Assembly: GCA_964393615.1 (NCBI GenBank) | Contig: CAYMUR010000027.1 | Span: forward strand, 1 to 52,134 | Length of the DNA stretch: 52,134 nt | From: CAYMUR01 sp964393615 | GTDB taxonomy: Bacteria; Planctomycetota; Planctomycetia; Pirellulales; Pirellulaceae | Reading direction: 5' to 3' | Shown here: in pieces, positions 1 through 8,448 of the stretch | Layout of the letters: every line of letters begins with the position of its first letter | How positions within the stretch are numbered: position 1 is the stretch's first letter | Notes under the pieces: generated by a model | What the model was told of the DNA's origin: nothing | Databases searched by the model: none | The model's input: the letters and a program-made list of their open reading frames with translations, nothing else | Program-made: the position numbers and the translations under genes

Positions 1-65
1 GAATATCCTTGGTCCGTATCCGAGTTCATGAAAGCCAAGAGGTGTTCAGGTGGAGCAGTTAGCGT

Positions 66-2573
66 CTACTGGTCCGTGTAAACGAGTGTATCCTCTTCTT
101 CGGTCACGGCGACTTGCATTTCGCGACTTTGTACTTGAACTCGGATCAATTGATGTCCAGCGGAGACGCCTTGTACACGGATTTTGTAATAGACATCCGA
201 GCCAGGTGCGAGACGTGCAAGTGGTTGAAAAGTAATTTGTTGTCCATTGACTCGGGAACGTTCCGGACCATTCGCATCCACCGGTTTGAGTCCTGGTGGC
301 AGTTCTGCTAACAGCACGATTTCAGTCGCATATTTGGAACCTTCGTTTACCAGTCGAATTTCATAAGTTGTTTCTTTACTGACTTCAATTGGATCTGCTG
401 TATCGGCTACTTCAAAAAACAGGGAGGGGAGTCCATCTACCAGAACAGCCTTTTCCTGAGAGTCTTTAAGACCCCAGTCCGCTTGGCCTTCGAAGCGAAG
501 TTTTTGTTCTCCCGGTTCGATTGGCAAAGTGACCAATTGGACTTCGCCCGATTGTTTGGCAGGTAATTCTTCCAGGCTCCAGTAGACTGCATGGGTGCGG
601 GGGTCATATTGACCTGCGTTGTTGGTTTCGATGAATTTCATACCCTTGGGCAGGTGAGCCACCAGTTCCACATTTTGAGCAGGTGCTGTCCCGTGGTTTT
701 CCACACTCAATGCATAGGTTGCCTGTCGTTCCAAGTACCGTTTTGCGGGGCCACTTACGGCGATTTGTAAATTGGGGGCAACCACTTCAATTTGTGCACG
801 GTCTTCGGCAACCAGGTTCGCATCGGCCCGAGCGATGATGATGTGATCAATCAAACCGGCTTTTTCAGCCGACAACGTTAATTCGACTTCGCGCATCTCA
901 TTGGGACGAATGGTTCCGATCGCCCTTTCCAGCGAGGTGCCGGCTGGATGGGACAGACCATCCGGGACGTCTTCTTCGAGCACCACGGATGTAGCGTCAC
1001 CGTTACCAGGATTTGATACACGAATTTTGACTTGAACGGCATCTCCGACGTGTGCACGTGACGGTACTGATTGTTCCACCACTAGCAGCGGTCGTGTAGC
1101 AACAGTACGAAACGATGCTTCTGCCTGAAAAGTTACTTTGCCAACGCTACCAATTTCTCCTTCGGTTTCTGGCATCACTTGCATGGCAACGGTCAACTTG
1201 TCACCGGGTGCAAGGGTGTCCAATTCCCAATATAGTGAATTCCCCTGAGTATTGCTGATTTCTGGTGTAGCCCCGACAAACCGTGTTCCTTCAGGAACCT
1301 GGTCTTGAATCACAATATGGCTGGCAGGGACTTTGCCCACGTTCCGCACGGTGAGCTTGAGTTCAGCCATTTTTCCGATTTGGATTTCCGATGGTGCCTG
1401 TTTCTCAATCGTCAGGCTGGGTGTTTGTAAACCTTCGAGAATGCGTGGGCCAGGCTTTCCTAAATTGTATGCTACCGAATCCTGATCAGCCTCTGAGAGT
1501 TTTTGAATGGAATTCCTGCTAGCACTTGTGGAGAAATCGGTGGATGGAATCGAAGAGCGATTGTGCTGGTTGGGTACTGACGTCAATTCCTTGTTGTGCT
1601 GTTCTGAATCGTCTGTTGATGATTTTAACTGGTCTTCAAAGAGCGTTTCTATTTTGTTGGGCTGTGAGTTTGTGGTTGTCTCTAAGGCTTCGCTTGCAGA
1701 AGTATCGTCTTGAAATGCATTATCAGCGGTGCCGGATAGATTTTTACTGGTCGTCGGTTCGAGAGCAACCTCAGGGGTTTGGGAGGCTTCGCCGGCGAGC
1801 GGATCGAATGTTTCAGCAGCGCGGTTGGGTTCTGCCATCTCCGCTTCTGTAATCTCTTCCGCTTCTGTAACCTCTGTTGTCAGGGGCAGGGAAGCGACTG
1901 GTAAAGTGACTTGGGGTAGTTCACTTCCAGGTAGAGACTCTGTGTCGGAATAAGACGGCAACTGGTCAGCTCGCAGGCGGTTGACATGCGCCGTGTTTTT
2001 ATCTGTGACCAAGTCGTTTTGCTCGGCATGATCCACCCGGTCTGATATATTGGTTGCCAGGACGATATCCACTGGTGTATCATCCACTGGTGTATCCATT
2101 TCTGATTTAGAGCTTGTTTGATCTGGGGAGAAATCTTCCCGAGTTTCGACCGGCAGAGGGGTTGCGGAGAACCGAGAGTATCCAGCCTGTTTGGACAAGA
2201 ATTCTTGGGTACGATTGCTATTGTTAGAGACCTCTGAAATCCCCTCTGGAATTACTGCCGAGCTACCCGTGTCATTGAATTGAGAGCTAGGAGCGGTCGC
2301 GACCTGGTTGGTGCCTTTTTTGCTGTCCTGGGAAAACTGACTGTTGGATGGAGTACTGTTGGATGGAGTGTCGGCGTAAGGTTGACTGTTGTCCAACCCG
2401 AGCGATGCGACCGGTGTCAGAACACGAGATGTCTGTGCATCCGAATCGGTTGATTCAGCGTTACTTGGATTGGTAGGCGTATCATGGATGCCTTGGACAA
2501 TGGAAATAGCTCCAATTCCCAGGATAACACCTACAGCCAACAGGCGAGGAAATAGTCGTTTTGCACGTTTCAT
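66..2573 (-). CDS. DUF11-repeat exported/surface protein
   Basis: Protein of 835 aa with a basic start (MKRAKRLFPR) and a hydrophobic segment at about residues 11-28, which can act as an uncleaved anchor or signal sequence. Residues ~35-380 are low-complexity, rich in Ser, Thr, Glu, Asp and Gln, with short internal repeats such as TPSNS twice and DTPVD twice, as expected of an extended linker. Residues ~385-820 hold about four DUF11-type beta-sandwich repeats, each carrying a phrase like VRNVGKVPASHIVIQDQVPEG or VENHGTAPAQNVELVAHLPKG. DUF11 domains are common in planctomycete envelope proteins; their molecular role is not established. The gene stands alone, with 485 bp between it and the divergent aldolase. 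I infer a cell-surface structural role; no enzymatic motif is visible. Confidence 0.85.
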   Translation of the reverse strand: MKRAKRLFPRLLAVGVILGIGAISIVQGIHDTPTNPSNAESTDSDAQTSRVLTPVASLGLDNSQPYADTPSNSTPSNSQFSQDSKKGTNQVATAPSSQFNDTGSSAVIPEGISEVSNNSNRTQEFLSKQAGYSRFSATPLPVETREDFSPDQTSSKSEMDTPVDDTPVDIVLATNISDRVDHAEQNDLVTDKNTAHVNRLRADQLPSYSDTESLPGSELPQVTLPVASLPLTTEVTEAEEITEAEMAEPNRAAETFDPLAGEASQTPEVALEPTTSKNLSGTADNAFQDDTSASEALETTTNSQPNKIETLFEDQLKSSTDDSEQHNKELTSVPNQHNRSSIPSTDFSTSASRNSIQKLSEADQDSVAYNLGKPGPRILEGLQTPSLTIEKQAPSEIQIGKMAELKLTVRNVGKVPASHIVIQDQVPEGTRFVGATPEISNTQGNSLYWELDTLAPGDKLTVAMQVMPETEGEIGSVGKVTFQAEASFRTVATRPLLVVEQSVPSRAHVGDAVQVKIRVSNPGNGDATSVVLEEDVPDGLSHPAGTSLERAIGTIRPNEMREVELTLSAEKAGLIDHIIIARADANLVAEDRAQIEVVAPNLQIAVSGPAKRYLERQATYALSVENHGTAPAQNVELVAHLPKGMKFIETNNAGQYDPRTHAVYWSLEELPAKQSGEVQLVTLPIEPGEQKLRFEGQADWGLKDSQEKAVLVDGLPSLFFEVADTADPIEVSKETTYEIRLVNEGSKYATEIVLLAELPPGLKPVDANGPERSRVNGQQITFQPLARLAPGSDVYYKIRVQGVSAGHQLIRVQVQSREMQVAVTEEEDTLVYTDQ

Positions 2574-3005
2574 CGTATTGGTTCCGCAATGACAAGACAG
2601 TGTGCCGTACTTCGATTGGCGGCTTTGTTACCGATTTTTGTCGCCAATCGGATTTCGTCCATCGGTAAGTACCAAAACCTGGAATTATCGGAAAGTCCAA
2701 TTTGTCATCGCTCGTTAGCTAGCATGTTGTTCGACCTGCATTAGAGTGATTTGTGACAGCTATTCGTTTTTGGGTGGCATCCAACTGGTGTGTGAAAATC
2801 CGATACGTTGCAGTCCGAGTACGGTTTTGATTAATCTGGTGCAGCGTTTACCACTCGTAAGACTCTGAAAGTGTTTGCGTCCAGGTATGTCCCATTGAGA
2901 GGGTTGGATAGACCTGTCATGATCGAAGTCTTGGTGTTACAGCTGCAATTTTACGTACAGCTAGGATAGGGAGTGTTTACGGTGGAGTGTTGAAGGAGGC
3001 TGAGA
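2574..3005. other. divergent intergenic region
   Basis: Region between the minus-strand DUF11 gene and the plus-strand aldolase leader ORF. It must hold both promoters. I could not assign -35/-10 boxes with confidence. No RNA gene or convincing coding frame was seen; the frames open here on the minus strand only continue the shadow of the DUF11 gene. Confidence 0.4.
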
Positions 3006-3062
3006 ATGAATGTTTGCATTGGTTTGAATTTTGATAACGGTTTTCTGAGAAACTCGACATGA
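3006..3062 (+). CDS. short leader ORF coupled to the aldolase gene
   Basis: An 18-codon ORF (MNVCIGLNFDNGFLRNST) opens at an ATG placed 6 nt after a strong Shine-Dalgarno (AAGGAGG, about 2993-2999). Its TGA overlaps the ATG of the aldolase gene as ATGA. The aldolase start at 3059 has no good ribosome site of its own, so translation may reach it by termination-reinitiation from this leader. The peptide has no run of one amino acid typical of an attenuator. Alternatively the SD could serve a rare upstream initiation without regulatory meaning. The geometry is seen directly; expression is inferred. Confidence 0.4.
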   Translation: MNVCIGLNFDNGFLRNST

Positions 3063-3853
3063 TGAACACTATTAAGGAGCGTTTCGACCAGGGCAAGATT
3101 GTACGTGTGATGGCTTTTGGCCAGTTAGCGAGCCCGAAACTGGTAGAGATGGCTGGTCGTTTTGCGAATGTCCACGGTATCTGGTTCGACCAGGAGCACA
3201 GTGCTATTTCACATAGTGAATTGGAACTATTGTTGACCGCTTGTCGGGCCGCGGGGCTCGATGCCTTTTCACGGGTAGCGCCAACGGCTGGTTACACAGG
3301 GTTTATGCGAGCAATGGAAGCAGGTTGCAGTGGGGTCATGGCGGCTCAAATTCGTACGTTGGAGGAAGTGCAGCAAGCTGTGAGCTGGTCCAAATATCCA
3401 CCCCAAGGTACACGCGGTCTATTCCTGGGTTGTTATGAATCTGGTTTTGGCAGTGTTCCGGCTGCGGAGCATATCAACCAGGCAAATCAAGATCGCTGGT
3501 TGGCGATCCAAATTGAGACAACGGAAGCGGTTGAATTGGCAGACGAGATTGCCCAGACGGACGGAGTCGATTGGCTGTTTGTCGGGCCTTCAGATTTGTC
3601 GTGCAACTTGGGTATACCTGGACAATTCGACCATCCTGACTTTCTGCGAGCGATCAAACATGTTGCTCAGGCGGCTAGTCAGGCGGGTATCCCGTGGGGC
3701 ACTCTGGCTCGTGACAAAGAGCTTGCCCGAACCTGCTACGATATGCGATGTCAGTTATTCAGCGTTGTTGGAGACAGCGATGCTGTTAAGCTCGGCCTAG
3801 CACTTGTGAATGAACAAATGACAGAGTTGTTTGGTACGGCCGACAACGGTTAA
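3059..3853 (+). CDS. HpcH/HpaI family aldolase
   Basis: A 264-aa class II aldolase of the HpcH/HpaI (2,4-dihydroxyhept-2-ene-1,7-dioate or 2-keto-3-deoxy-sugar aldolase) family, a cytoplasmic TIM barrel that cleaves 2-oxo acids to pyruvate or related products. Visible family signatures are WFDQEHS (the conserved Asp and the catalytic His), the following Arg in FSRVAP, the metal-ligand stretch QIETTEAVELADEI, and VGPSDLSCNLG with the conserved Asp. The length is normal. Two ATGs lie side by side (3059, 3062); the first overlaps the stop of an 18-codon leader ORF. The substrate cannot be told from sequence; no sugar-acid catabolic operon surrounds it. The downstream zinc-ribbon gene is convergent. 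Confidence 0.88.
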   Translation: MMNTIKERFDQGKIVRVMAFGQLASPKLVEMAGRFANVHGIWFDQEHSAISHSELELLLTACRAAGLDAFSRVAPTAGYTGFMRAMEAGCSGVMAAQIRTLEEVQQAVSWSKYPPQGTRGLFLGCYESGFGSVPAAEHINQANQDRWLAIQIETTEAVELADEIAQTDGVDWLFVGPSDLSCNLGIPGQFDHPDFLRAIKHVAQAASQAGIPWGTLARDKELARTCYDMRCQLFSVVGDSDAVKLGLALVNEQMTELFGTADNG

Positions 3854-3866
3854 TTGGTACGGCCGT
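3836..3866. terminator. bidirectional hairpin between convergent genes
   Basis: ACGGCCG (3836-3842) pairs with CGGCCGT (3860-3866) across a 17-nt loop, followed on the plus strand by a T-rich stretch (TATTGTTTGT). It lies exactly at the converging 3' ends of the aldolase and the zinc-ribbon gene, overlapping both. The T-tract is imperfect, so it is a probable rather than certain terminator. Confidence 0.4.
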
Positions 3867-4288
3867 TATTGTTTGTGGTGTATTTTTCCAGCTTCGTCGA
3901 ATGCTGTTTCGTCACCACATTGTTGGCAAGTCAGTAGCACACCAGCTCGGGTTTTTGTTTTTTCGGTTCCCCAAAAACGTACTTCAGAAAATTCAGGTAG
4001 TCGATATTGTGTTGAACAGTGTGGACAATTCCAAGTATTCCAGCGCCGCAATTGTCGCAGTTCATCCAGGCGCAGCAACATAAGTCCCAAGGCGACTGCC
4101 CCCAGTACAAAAAATACACCATAAGCGATGTTTTTTATTGAGGACTGGTCGACGTATTCGTCGACCACTAGCAAGCCAGTGATGGACATGGCTAACAAGA
4201 ACAGTAGAAAGCCCCATTTAAGCCATGTTGGGATACTGACTGTCCGTGTTTTGACACCGCGTTGTACCTGTGCGCTTGCCACCATCAT
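3866..4288 (-). CDS. membrane protein with C-terminal zinc ribbon
   Basis: Uncharacterised protein, about 140 aa from the tandem ATGs at 4288/4285 (a longer frame opens at a TTG, 4339, but that extension has no ribosome site and unusual composition). Two hydrophobic segments, WGFLLFLLAMSITGLLVV and IAYGVFFVLGAVALGLMLL, form a membrane hairpin. The C-terminal ~55 residues carry CPHC and CQQC pairs spaced as in a zinc ribbon, with a short basic tail ending KIHHKQ. No catalytic motif is seen. The domain order suggests a membrane-anchored zinc-binding protein, function unknown. Its 3' end meets the aldolase gene 12 bp away. Confidence 0.65.
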   Translation of the reverse strand: MMVASAQVQRGVKTRTVSIPTWLKWGFLLFLLAMSITGLLVVDEYVDQSSIKNIAYGVFFVLGAVALGLMLLRLDELRQLRRWNTWNCPHCSTQYRLPEFSEVRFWGTEKTKTRAGVLLTCQQCGDETAFDEAGKIHHKQ

Positions 4289-4380
4289 GATTCTACAGGG
4301 TGAGTTCCGAGTTGAAGACGGAATCAACGTTCTTAGCAAAACTACCAGGGATCAATGGACGGTTGCCTGGGAACGCTGAT

Positions 4381-5143
4381 GCAAACTTACACTTATATTG
4401 TGCTTCACAAAAGCCGGATTTCGAAAAAGTTTTTTTGTACAAAGGACTACTAATGATTAGTGTCTGAAATCACGGCTCTAGTAACGGATAGGTCTATTGT
4501 AGCATGGATGCGATCTGTTTCGAAACAGATTGTCGTAGTGGGCAGAGAGTGGTGATGGACGCATCGTAGTACATACCAGATAATTAGAAATTCCTGCACG
4601 CTAAGATGGTTATGGTATTCTGTCAGGATATTTCACGGGTGCTGTTTTCTGGCAGAAGTACGATTGTAAAGGGTAGTACAGCGACGACAATCAGTTGTAG
4701 GCTGTATTTCCTAATGGCAAGATATTCCTGCTCGAAAGTTGTGACATGTGACACGCCTGCCTTGGCTGCGGTGCCTTGTTTGTCAGGTCGCCGGCCATAT
4801 GCCCGTTCACTGGGGGCGCCATTAGGCGATCTCAGCAACAGGATGCGGCCATAAAACCATTAACCATGTGTGGGTATCACATGGTGTTCCATTTCCCAAG
4901 TTGGAATCTGAACATCCAAGGCCGAACGTAGAACAGTAGCACTGAACTTTCCTATAATGTGCCGGTTAAATATACAGCCATATAGACATTTGTCCGCTAC
5001 TACGCCTATGATTAATTTTGTGAAAATCACCGTGTCTGAAATCTATATTTTCCATATTGGTGGAATGGCCATTTTTTTGTTTGCAGTGATATGAACGGCT
5101 GCTGGTACCGACGACCGAAAAAACGAAATCAAGGAATCGAACG
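4381..5143. other. gene-free gap with inverted repeats
   Basis: About 760 bp without a credible gene; the open frames lack domain signatures and have atypical composition. It contains a perfect 18-bp palindrome (4513-4530) and an 8-bp-stem hairpin ACCATGTG/CACATGGT (4863-4885, loop TGGGTAT). The promoter of the epimerase gene should lie at its right end; the start at 5144 is preceded by AAGGA at a suitable distance. Confidence 0.45.
4513..4530. promoter_or_regulatory. perfect 18-bp palindrome, possible operator
   Basis: ATCTGTTTCGAAACAGAT reads identically on both strands with no spacer, the form expected of a dimeric regulator's binding site. It lies about 600 bp upstream of the epimerase gene and 225 bp upstream of the zinc-ribbon gene start (minus strand), so the latter is the nearer candidate target. 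No second copy was noticed in the window. Confidence 0.35.
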
Positions 5144-5992
5144 ATGAAATTTGGCATGAATGTGCTGTTGTGGGGCGGGGAGATAGGAGAAGACTGGTTA
5201 TCCACTTTCGAGCAATTAAAACAAATGGGATATGATGGTGTTGAAATTCCATTGTTCAACACGAATTTGAACTACTCCCAATGGGCAAAATATCTTGATG
5301 ATCTTGGTTTATTGAGAACAGGTGTCACGGTACGAAACGAGGAAGACAATCCCATCAGTAGTGATGGGGAGGTAAGAGCACGGGGTGTGGAAAACAATAA
5401 ACGTACGCTCGATTGTTGCGCTGAGATAGGTGCTACTCATTTAGCAGGTCCGTTCCATTCTGCAATCGGCGTGTTTAGTGGTAGGGGGCCTACTGAGGAT
5501 GAGTGGAAATGGGGCGTAGAAAGCATGCGGCAAGTCTCAGAACATGCAGCCAAAGTTGGCGTGACACTGGCAGTCGAACCGTTAAACCGCTTTGAGACTT
5601 ATCTACTTAATTCAGTCGCAGATACGGCCCGTTTTGTGCGAGAAGTGGATCATCCACATTGTCTTGTCTTGTACGATTCGTTTCATGCCAATATCGAAGA
5701 GAAATGTGTGCGTGATGCAGTCCAGTCCTGTACAGATGTGCTGGGTGAAGTTCATATTTCGGAAAATGATCGCAGTACACCGGGAAAAGGTGGTGTCAAG
5801 TGGGATGCCACCTTCGATGCTTTACACGAAGTGGGATATGATGGCTGGATGGTTGTCGAAGCGTTTGGAACATCGCTTCCCGAGTTGGCTGCGGCCACCA
5901 AGATCTGGCGAAAGATGTATGAGGATGAGTTGCAGCTGGCACGAGATGGTCTCGAATTCATGCGTCAACAAGTTGCAAAACGCTGGTCTTAG
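5144..5992 (+). CDS. sugar phosphate isomerase/epimerase (AP-endonuclease 2 type TIM barrel)
   Basis: A 282-aa TIM barrel of the xylose-isomerase-like superfamily, closest in feel to D-tagatose/D-psicose 3-epimerases. Four metal-ligand positions are recognisable in order: Glu in VEPLNRFE, Asp in LYDSFHANIEE, His in GEVHISEND, and Glu in MVVEAFG. Phrases GFDG-like (MGYDGVEIP) near the N terminus and GYDGWMVVE near the C terminus frame the barrel. The start is supported by AAGGA 8 nt upstream. Such enzymes interconvert ketoses or inositol derivatives; planctomycetes carry many paralogues of unknown substrate. The gene is solitary, so the pathway is not indicated. Confidence 0.87.
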   Translation: MKFGMNVLLWGGEIGEDWLSTFEQLKQMGYDGVEIPLFNTNLNYSQWAKYLDDLGLLRTGVTVRNEEDNPISSDGEVRARGVENNKRTLDCCAEIGATHLAGPFHSAIGVFSGRGPTEDEWKWGVESMRQVSEHAAKVGVTLAVEPLNRFETYLLNSVADTARFVREVDHPHCLVLYDSFHANIEEKCVRDAVQSCTDVLGEVHISENDRSTPGKGGVKWDATFDALHEVGYDGWMVVEAFGTSLPELAAATKIWRKMYEDELQLARDGLEFMRQQVAKRWS

Positions 5993-6157
5993 TTTCAGGC
6001 TGATAATTTCTAAGAACATTGAAGACCACACGCCGCATGCTAGCACGCATGTTTGGCTGGCAACCAATTGGCCATCTAAAATGCGGTAATCGATCCCCTG
6101 TCCATGGTGTTGTAAGCGACCTTGTCGGACCAAGACGTATCTGTCTATAGTTTTGGA

Positions 6158-6868
6158 ATGGCAGGGGAACATCCTCAAAACGACAAAAATTCGTCGGATG
6201 TCGTGGAGACGAAACATCCTGGCAGCCTCGTATTACGAGGAATCAAACAAGCCTTCGAAGGGCTTTTGGGACGTAATGACCAGAGTGCTCAAGAAGGTTC
6301 TACCACGACGATTGACGAAGCAACCGCTGAGGAAGCTGTCAATTTGTCACCACGCAGTATTCTCGAAGCCATGTTGTTTGTTGGTAACGATAATAATGAA
6401 CCCTTGGCGGCGTCACAAGCTGCAGAGTTGATGCGGGGAGTAGATATTCAAGAGATCGATCAATTAGTGAATGAACTCAACGCGTCTTATGAGCGAGAAG
6501 ATTGTCCCTATAGGATTGTTTCGGTTGGTGCGGGGTATCGCTTGCAGTTGCGGGATGAGTTTGACCGTTTGCGGGATCGGTTTTATGGACGCATTCGGCG
6601 CATACGTTTATCGCAAGCGGCCATCGACGTGTTAGCGATCATCGCCTATCATCAGCCAACGAGTCGTGCAGAGGTTGAGCGTTTGCGTGGTAAGCCGAGT
6701 GGAGTGCTACTAGCGCAGCTCGTCCGGCGAGATCTGTTGGAGGTAGAACAGGTGCCACGTTCTGCCGGTGGAAAAATCTATCGCACGACGACTCGGTTTC
6801 TCCGCCTGTTCAAGTTAGAGAGCCTTGAGGAGTTACCTCGTAGTGATGAATTTGAGAAAACGTTGTAA
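6158..6868 (+). CDS. scpB: segregation and condensation protein B
   Basis: ScpB is the winged-helix partner of the kleisin ScpA in the SMC condensin complex that compacts and segregates the chromosome. The C-terminal two thirds (from LSPRSILEAMLFVGNDNNEPL) carries the paired winged-helix domains, including the family phrases SQAAIDVLAIIAYHQPTSR and LRGKPSGVLLAQLVRRDLLE. The N-terminal ~70 residues are a variable acidic extension. I chose the ATG at 6158; the frame also opens at a TTG (6122). scpA and smc are not in the window, so the usual scpA-scpB pairing is broken here or lies elsewhere. Confidence 0.88.
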   Translation: MAGEHPQNDKNSSDVVETKHPGSLVLRGIKQAFEGLLGRNDQSAQEGSTTTIDEATAEEAVNLSPRSILEAMLFVGNDNNEPLAASQAAELMRGVDIQEIDQLVNELNASYEREDCPYRIVSVGAGYRLQLRDEFDRLRDRFYGRIRRIRLSQAAIDVLAIIAYHQPTSRAEVERLRGKPSGVLLAQLVRRDLLEVEQVPRSAGGKIYRTTTRFLRLFKLESLEELPRSDEFEKTL

Positions 6869-7740
6869 CCCGCAAGAAAAAGATGTTCACAGATCCTTAA
6901 AATGACAGTTTACGGATTTCAATTAATTGATGAGAAAAGTTGCAATATCCCTTTTCTTGTACGGAACATCGACGGTCTAGGCAGTGGAACGTCAGGGGGG
7001 CACAAGCCAGAACGAAATCCTTCAATTTTATTATAGGGGCGAAAGCGAGGACAGCATTGACACGGTCAAAAAGATGGTTCCTTCATAGGAATCGCCTTGG
7101 TGCGATTGTTGGTCGCTTTGGTTTCCAGAATTGGCCAGCTGAAAATCTGGGACACCATGGAAGGTGTCCGTTGCAATTCGGTTTTCTAGCCGATAGAAGA
7201 TTACATCACTGAGCCGAAGAGTTGTCTGTAACGCGAAGAATGTTTACAGACGATCGCTGCGCCCTGACATGAATACTAGGTACAGCATGTTATCGGAAAT
7301 ATTGGATCTTCGCGTATTGTGGGTACCCAGCTCTGGACAACCAGGTTGCAAACGAGTCTTGATTGGCCTTACTGGTGGTGAGGAAAGGAATAACCATCTT
7401 GGCAAGAGAAAAGATGGTTTGGATTGATTTGACACAGTGTTCAGAAGAACCTTGCTCCGGCTTGAGCCTAAATTACAAAGTACCTGTTGGCCATAACACC
7501 TGTGTTTAAAACTACTTAGGGGCAATGGCATTCAGGTGCGCTGACGTTGCAGGTGTTGGTTGTTACAATCATACCTTTCTGTCCATGGAATTGGTTCGGA
7601 ATTGTTTGATGTGTGTACCATTCACGAGTGGCATTCCATTTGCTTTTGAGTCGAAGTTTTTGCGAAAAGAATCTGTTTACGTCCTCCAGACTACTTTTCG
7701 TTAAGAGCTTGACGTTATCCTTCTCGGATTTGCGGTCCCT
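6869..7740. other. 870-bp gene-free gap with two perfect hairpins
   Basis: No open frame here shows domain signatures. Two perfect inverted repeats are present: GGACACC/GGTGTCC (7150-7169, loop ATGGAA) and AACCATCTT/AAGATGGTT (7392-7419, 10-nt loop). The second arm AAGATGGTT also occurs earlier at 7071-7079, so alternative pairings are possible. The structure suggests a non-coding RNA or a long 5' leader of rpe, but I recognise no known RNA family. Confidence 0.35.
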
Positions 7741-8430
7741 ATGACACGTTCTTCACGCCTGGCAGCACTTGTGAACAATGCTCCGGTTGTGCTTCCTTCG
7801 TTGTTATTATGCGATTTTGGAAATCTGGAACGGGAAGTAAGGGATTTAGAAAAGGCAGGCGCTCGCGCGTTACATTTGGATGTAATGGATGGAAATTTTG
7901 TTCCTAATTTGACATATGGATTACCTATCGTTTCCGCACTACGTCAGCTGACAGAGCTGACTTTGGATACCCATTTAATGATTCAGCATCCTGAAAATTA
8001 TGTGCAGGCATTTTTCGATGCGGGAGCAGATGTGATAACGATTCACGTCGAAGCGACCACGAATCCAGTGAGTACCTTGGAAAATATTCGCCGAACAGGT
8101 GCTGCTGCTGGTATCGCGATTAATCCTGGTACGCCCCTGTCCGCATTGCAGTCTTGTAGGGAACTTTGCGATCTTGTTTTGATTATGAGTGTAGAAGCAG
8201 GTTTTGGCGGACAGGCATTCAACCCAGTTGCTCTGGATAGGCTTCGTCAAATCAGGGCGATCGTTGGAGAAGCGGCGATTCTTGAAGTAGATGGAGGTAT
8301 CAATGGCGACACGATCAACGATTGTGCCTTGGCTGGTGCTCAATTGTTTGTAGCAGGTTCTGCTGTGTTTGGGCAGTCTAATTATGGTGATGCGCTGGAT
8401 CAGTTGACACGCATTGCCAAGCGATTTTAA
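7741..8430 (+). CDS. rpe: ribulose-phosphate 3-epimerase
   Basis: Interconverts D-ribulose 5-phosphate and D-xylulose 5-phosphate in the cytoplasmic pentose phosphate pathway. The 229-aa length is normal. Signatures in order: PSLLLCDF near residue 19, the catalytic and metal-binding stretch LHLDVMDGNFVPN, DTHLMI, the MSVEAGFGGQAFNP loop, and the phosphate-binding C-terminal ILEVDGGIN and AGSAVFG. It supplies the substrate for the transketolase encoded at 21451-23511. A degenerate phosphatase-like gene follows after 18 bp and is probably co-transcribed. No clear Shine-Dalgarno precedes the ATG. Confidence 0.95.
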   Translation: MTRSSRLAALVNNAPVVLPSLLLCDFGNLEREVRDLEKAGARALHLDVMDGNFVPNLTYGLPIVSALRQLTELTLDTHLMIQHPENYVQAFFDAGADVITIHVEATTNPVSTLENIRRTGAAAGIAINPGTPLSALQSCRELCDLVLIMSVEAGFGGQAFNPVALDRLRQIRAIVGEAAILEVDGGINGDTINDCALAGAQLFVAGSAVFGQSNYGDALDQLTRIAKRF

Positions 8431-8448
8431 CTGGCAGGATAAATTTTG

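Noticed and set aside
4623..4838. 71-aa minus-strand frame in the 4.4-5.1 kb gap
   Set aside because: No recognisable domain, no ribosome site, and composition unlike neighbouring genes.
6940..7531. Frames of 90 and 95 aa on the two strands in the scpB-rpe gap
   Set aside because: No domain signatures and Arg/Ser-rich chance composition; the region is better explained as non-coding with hairpins.
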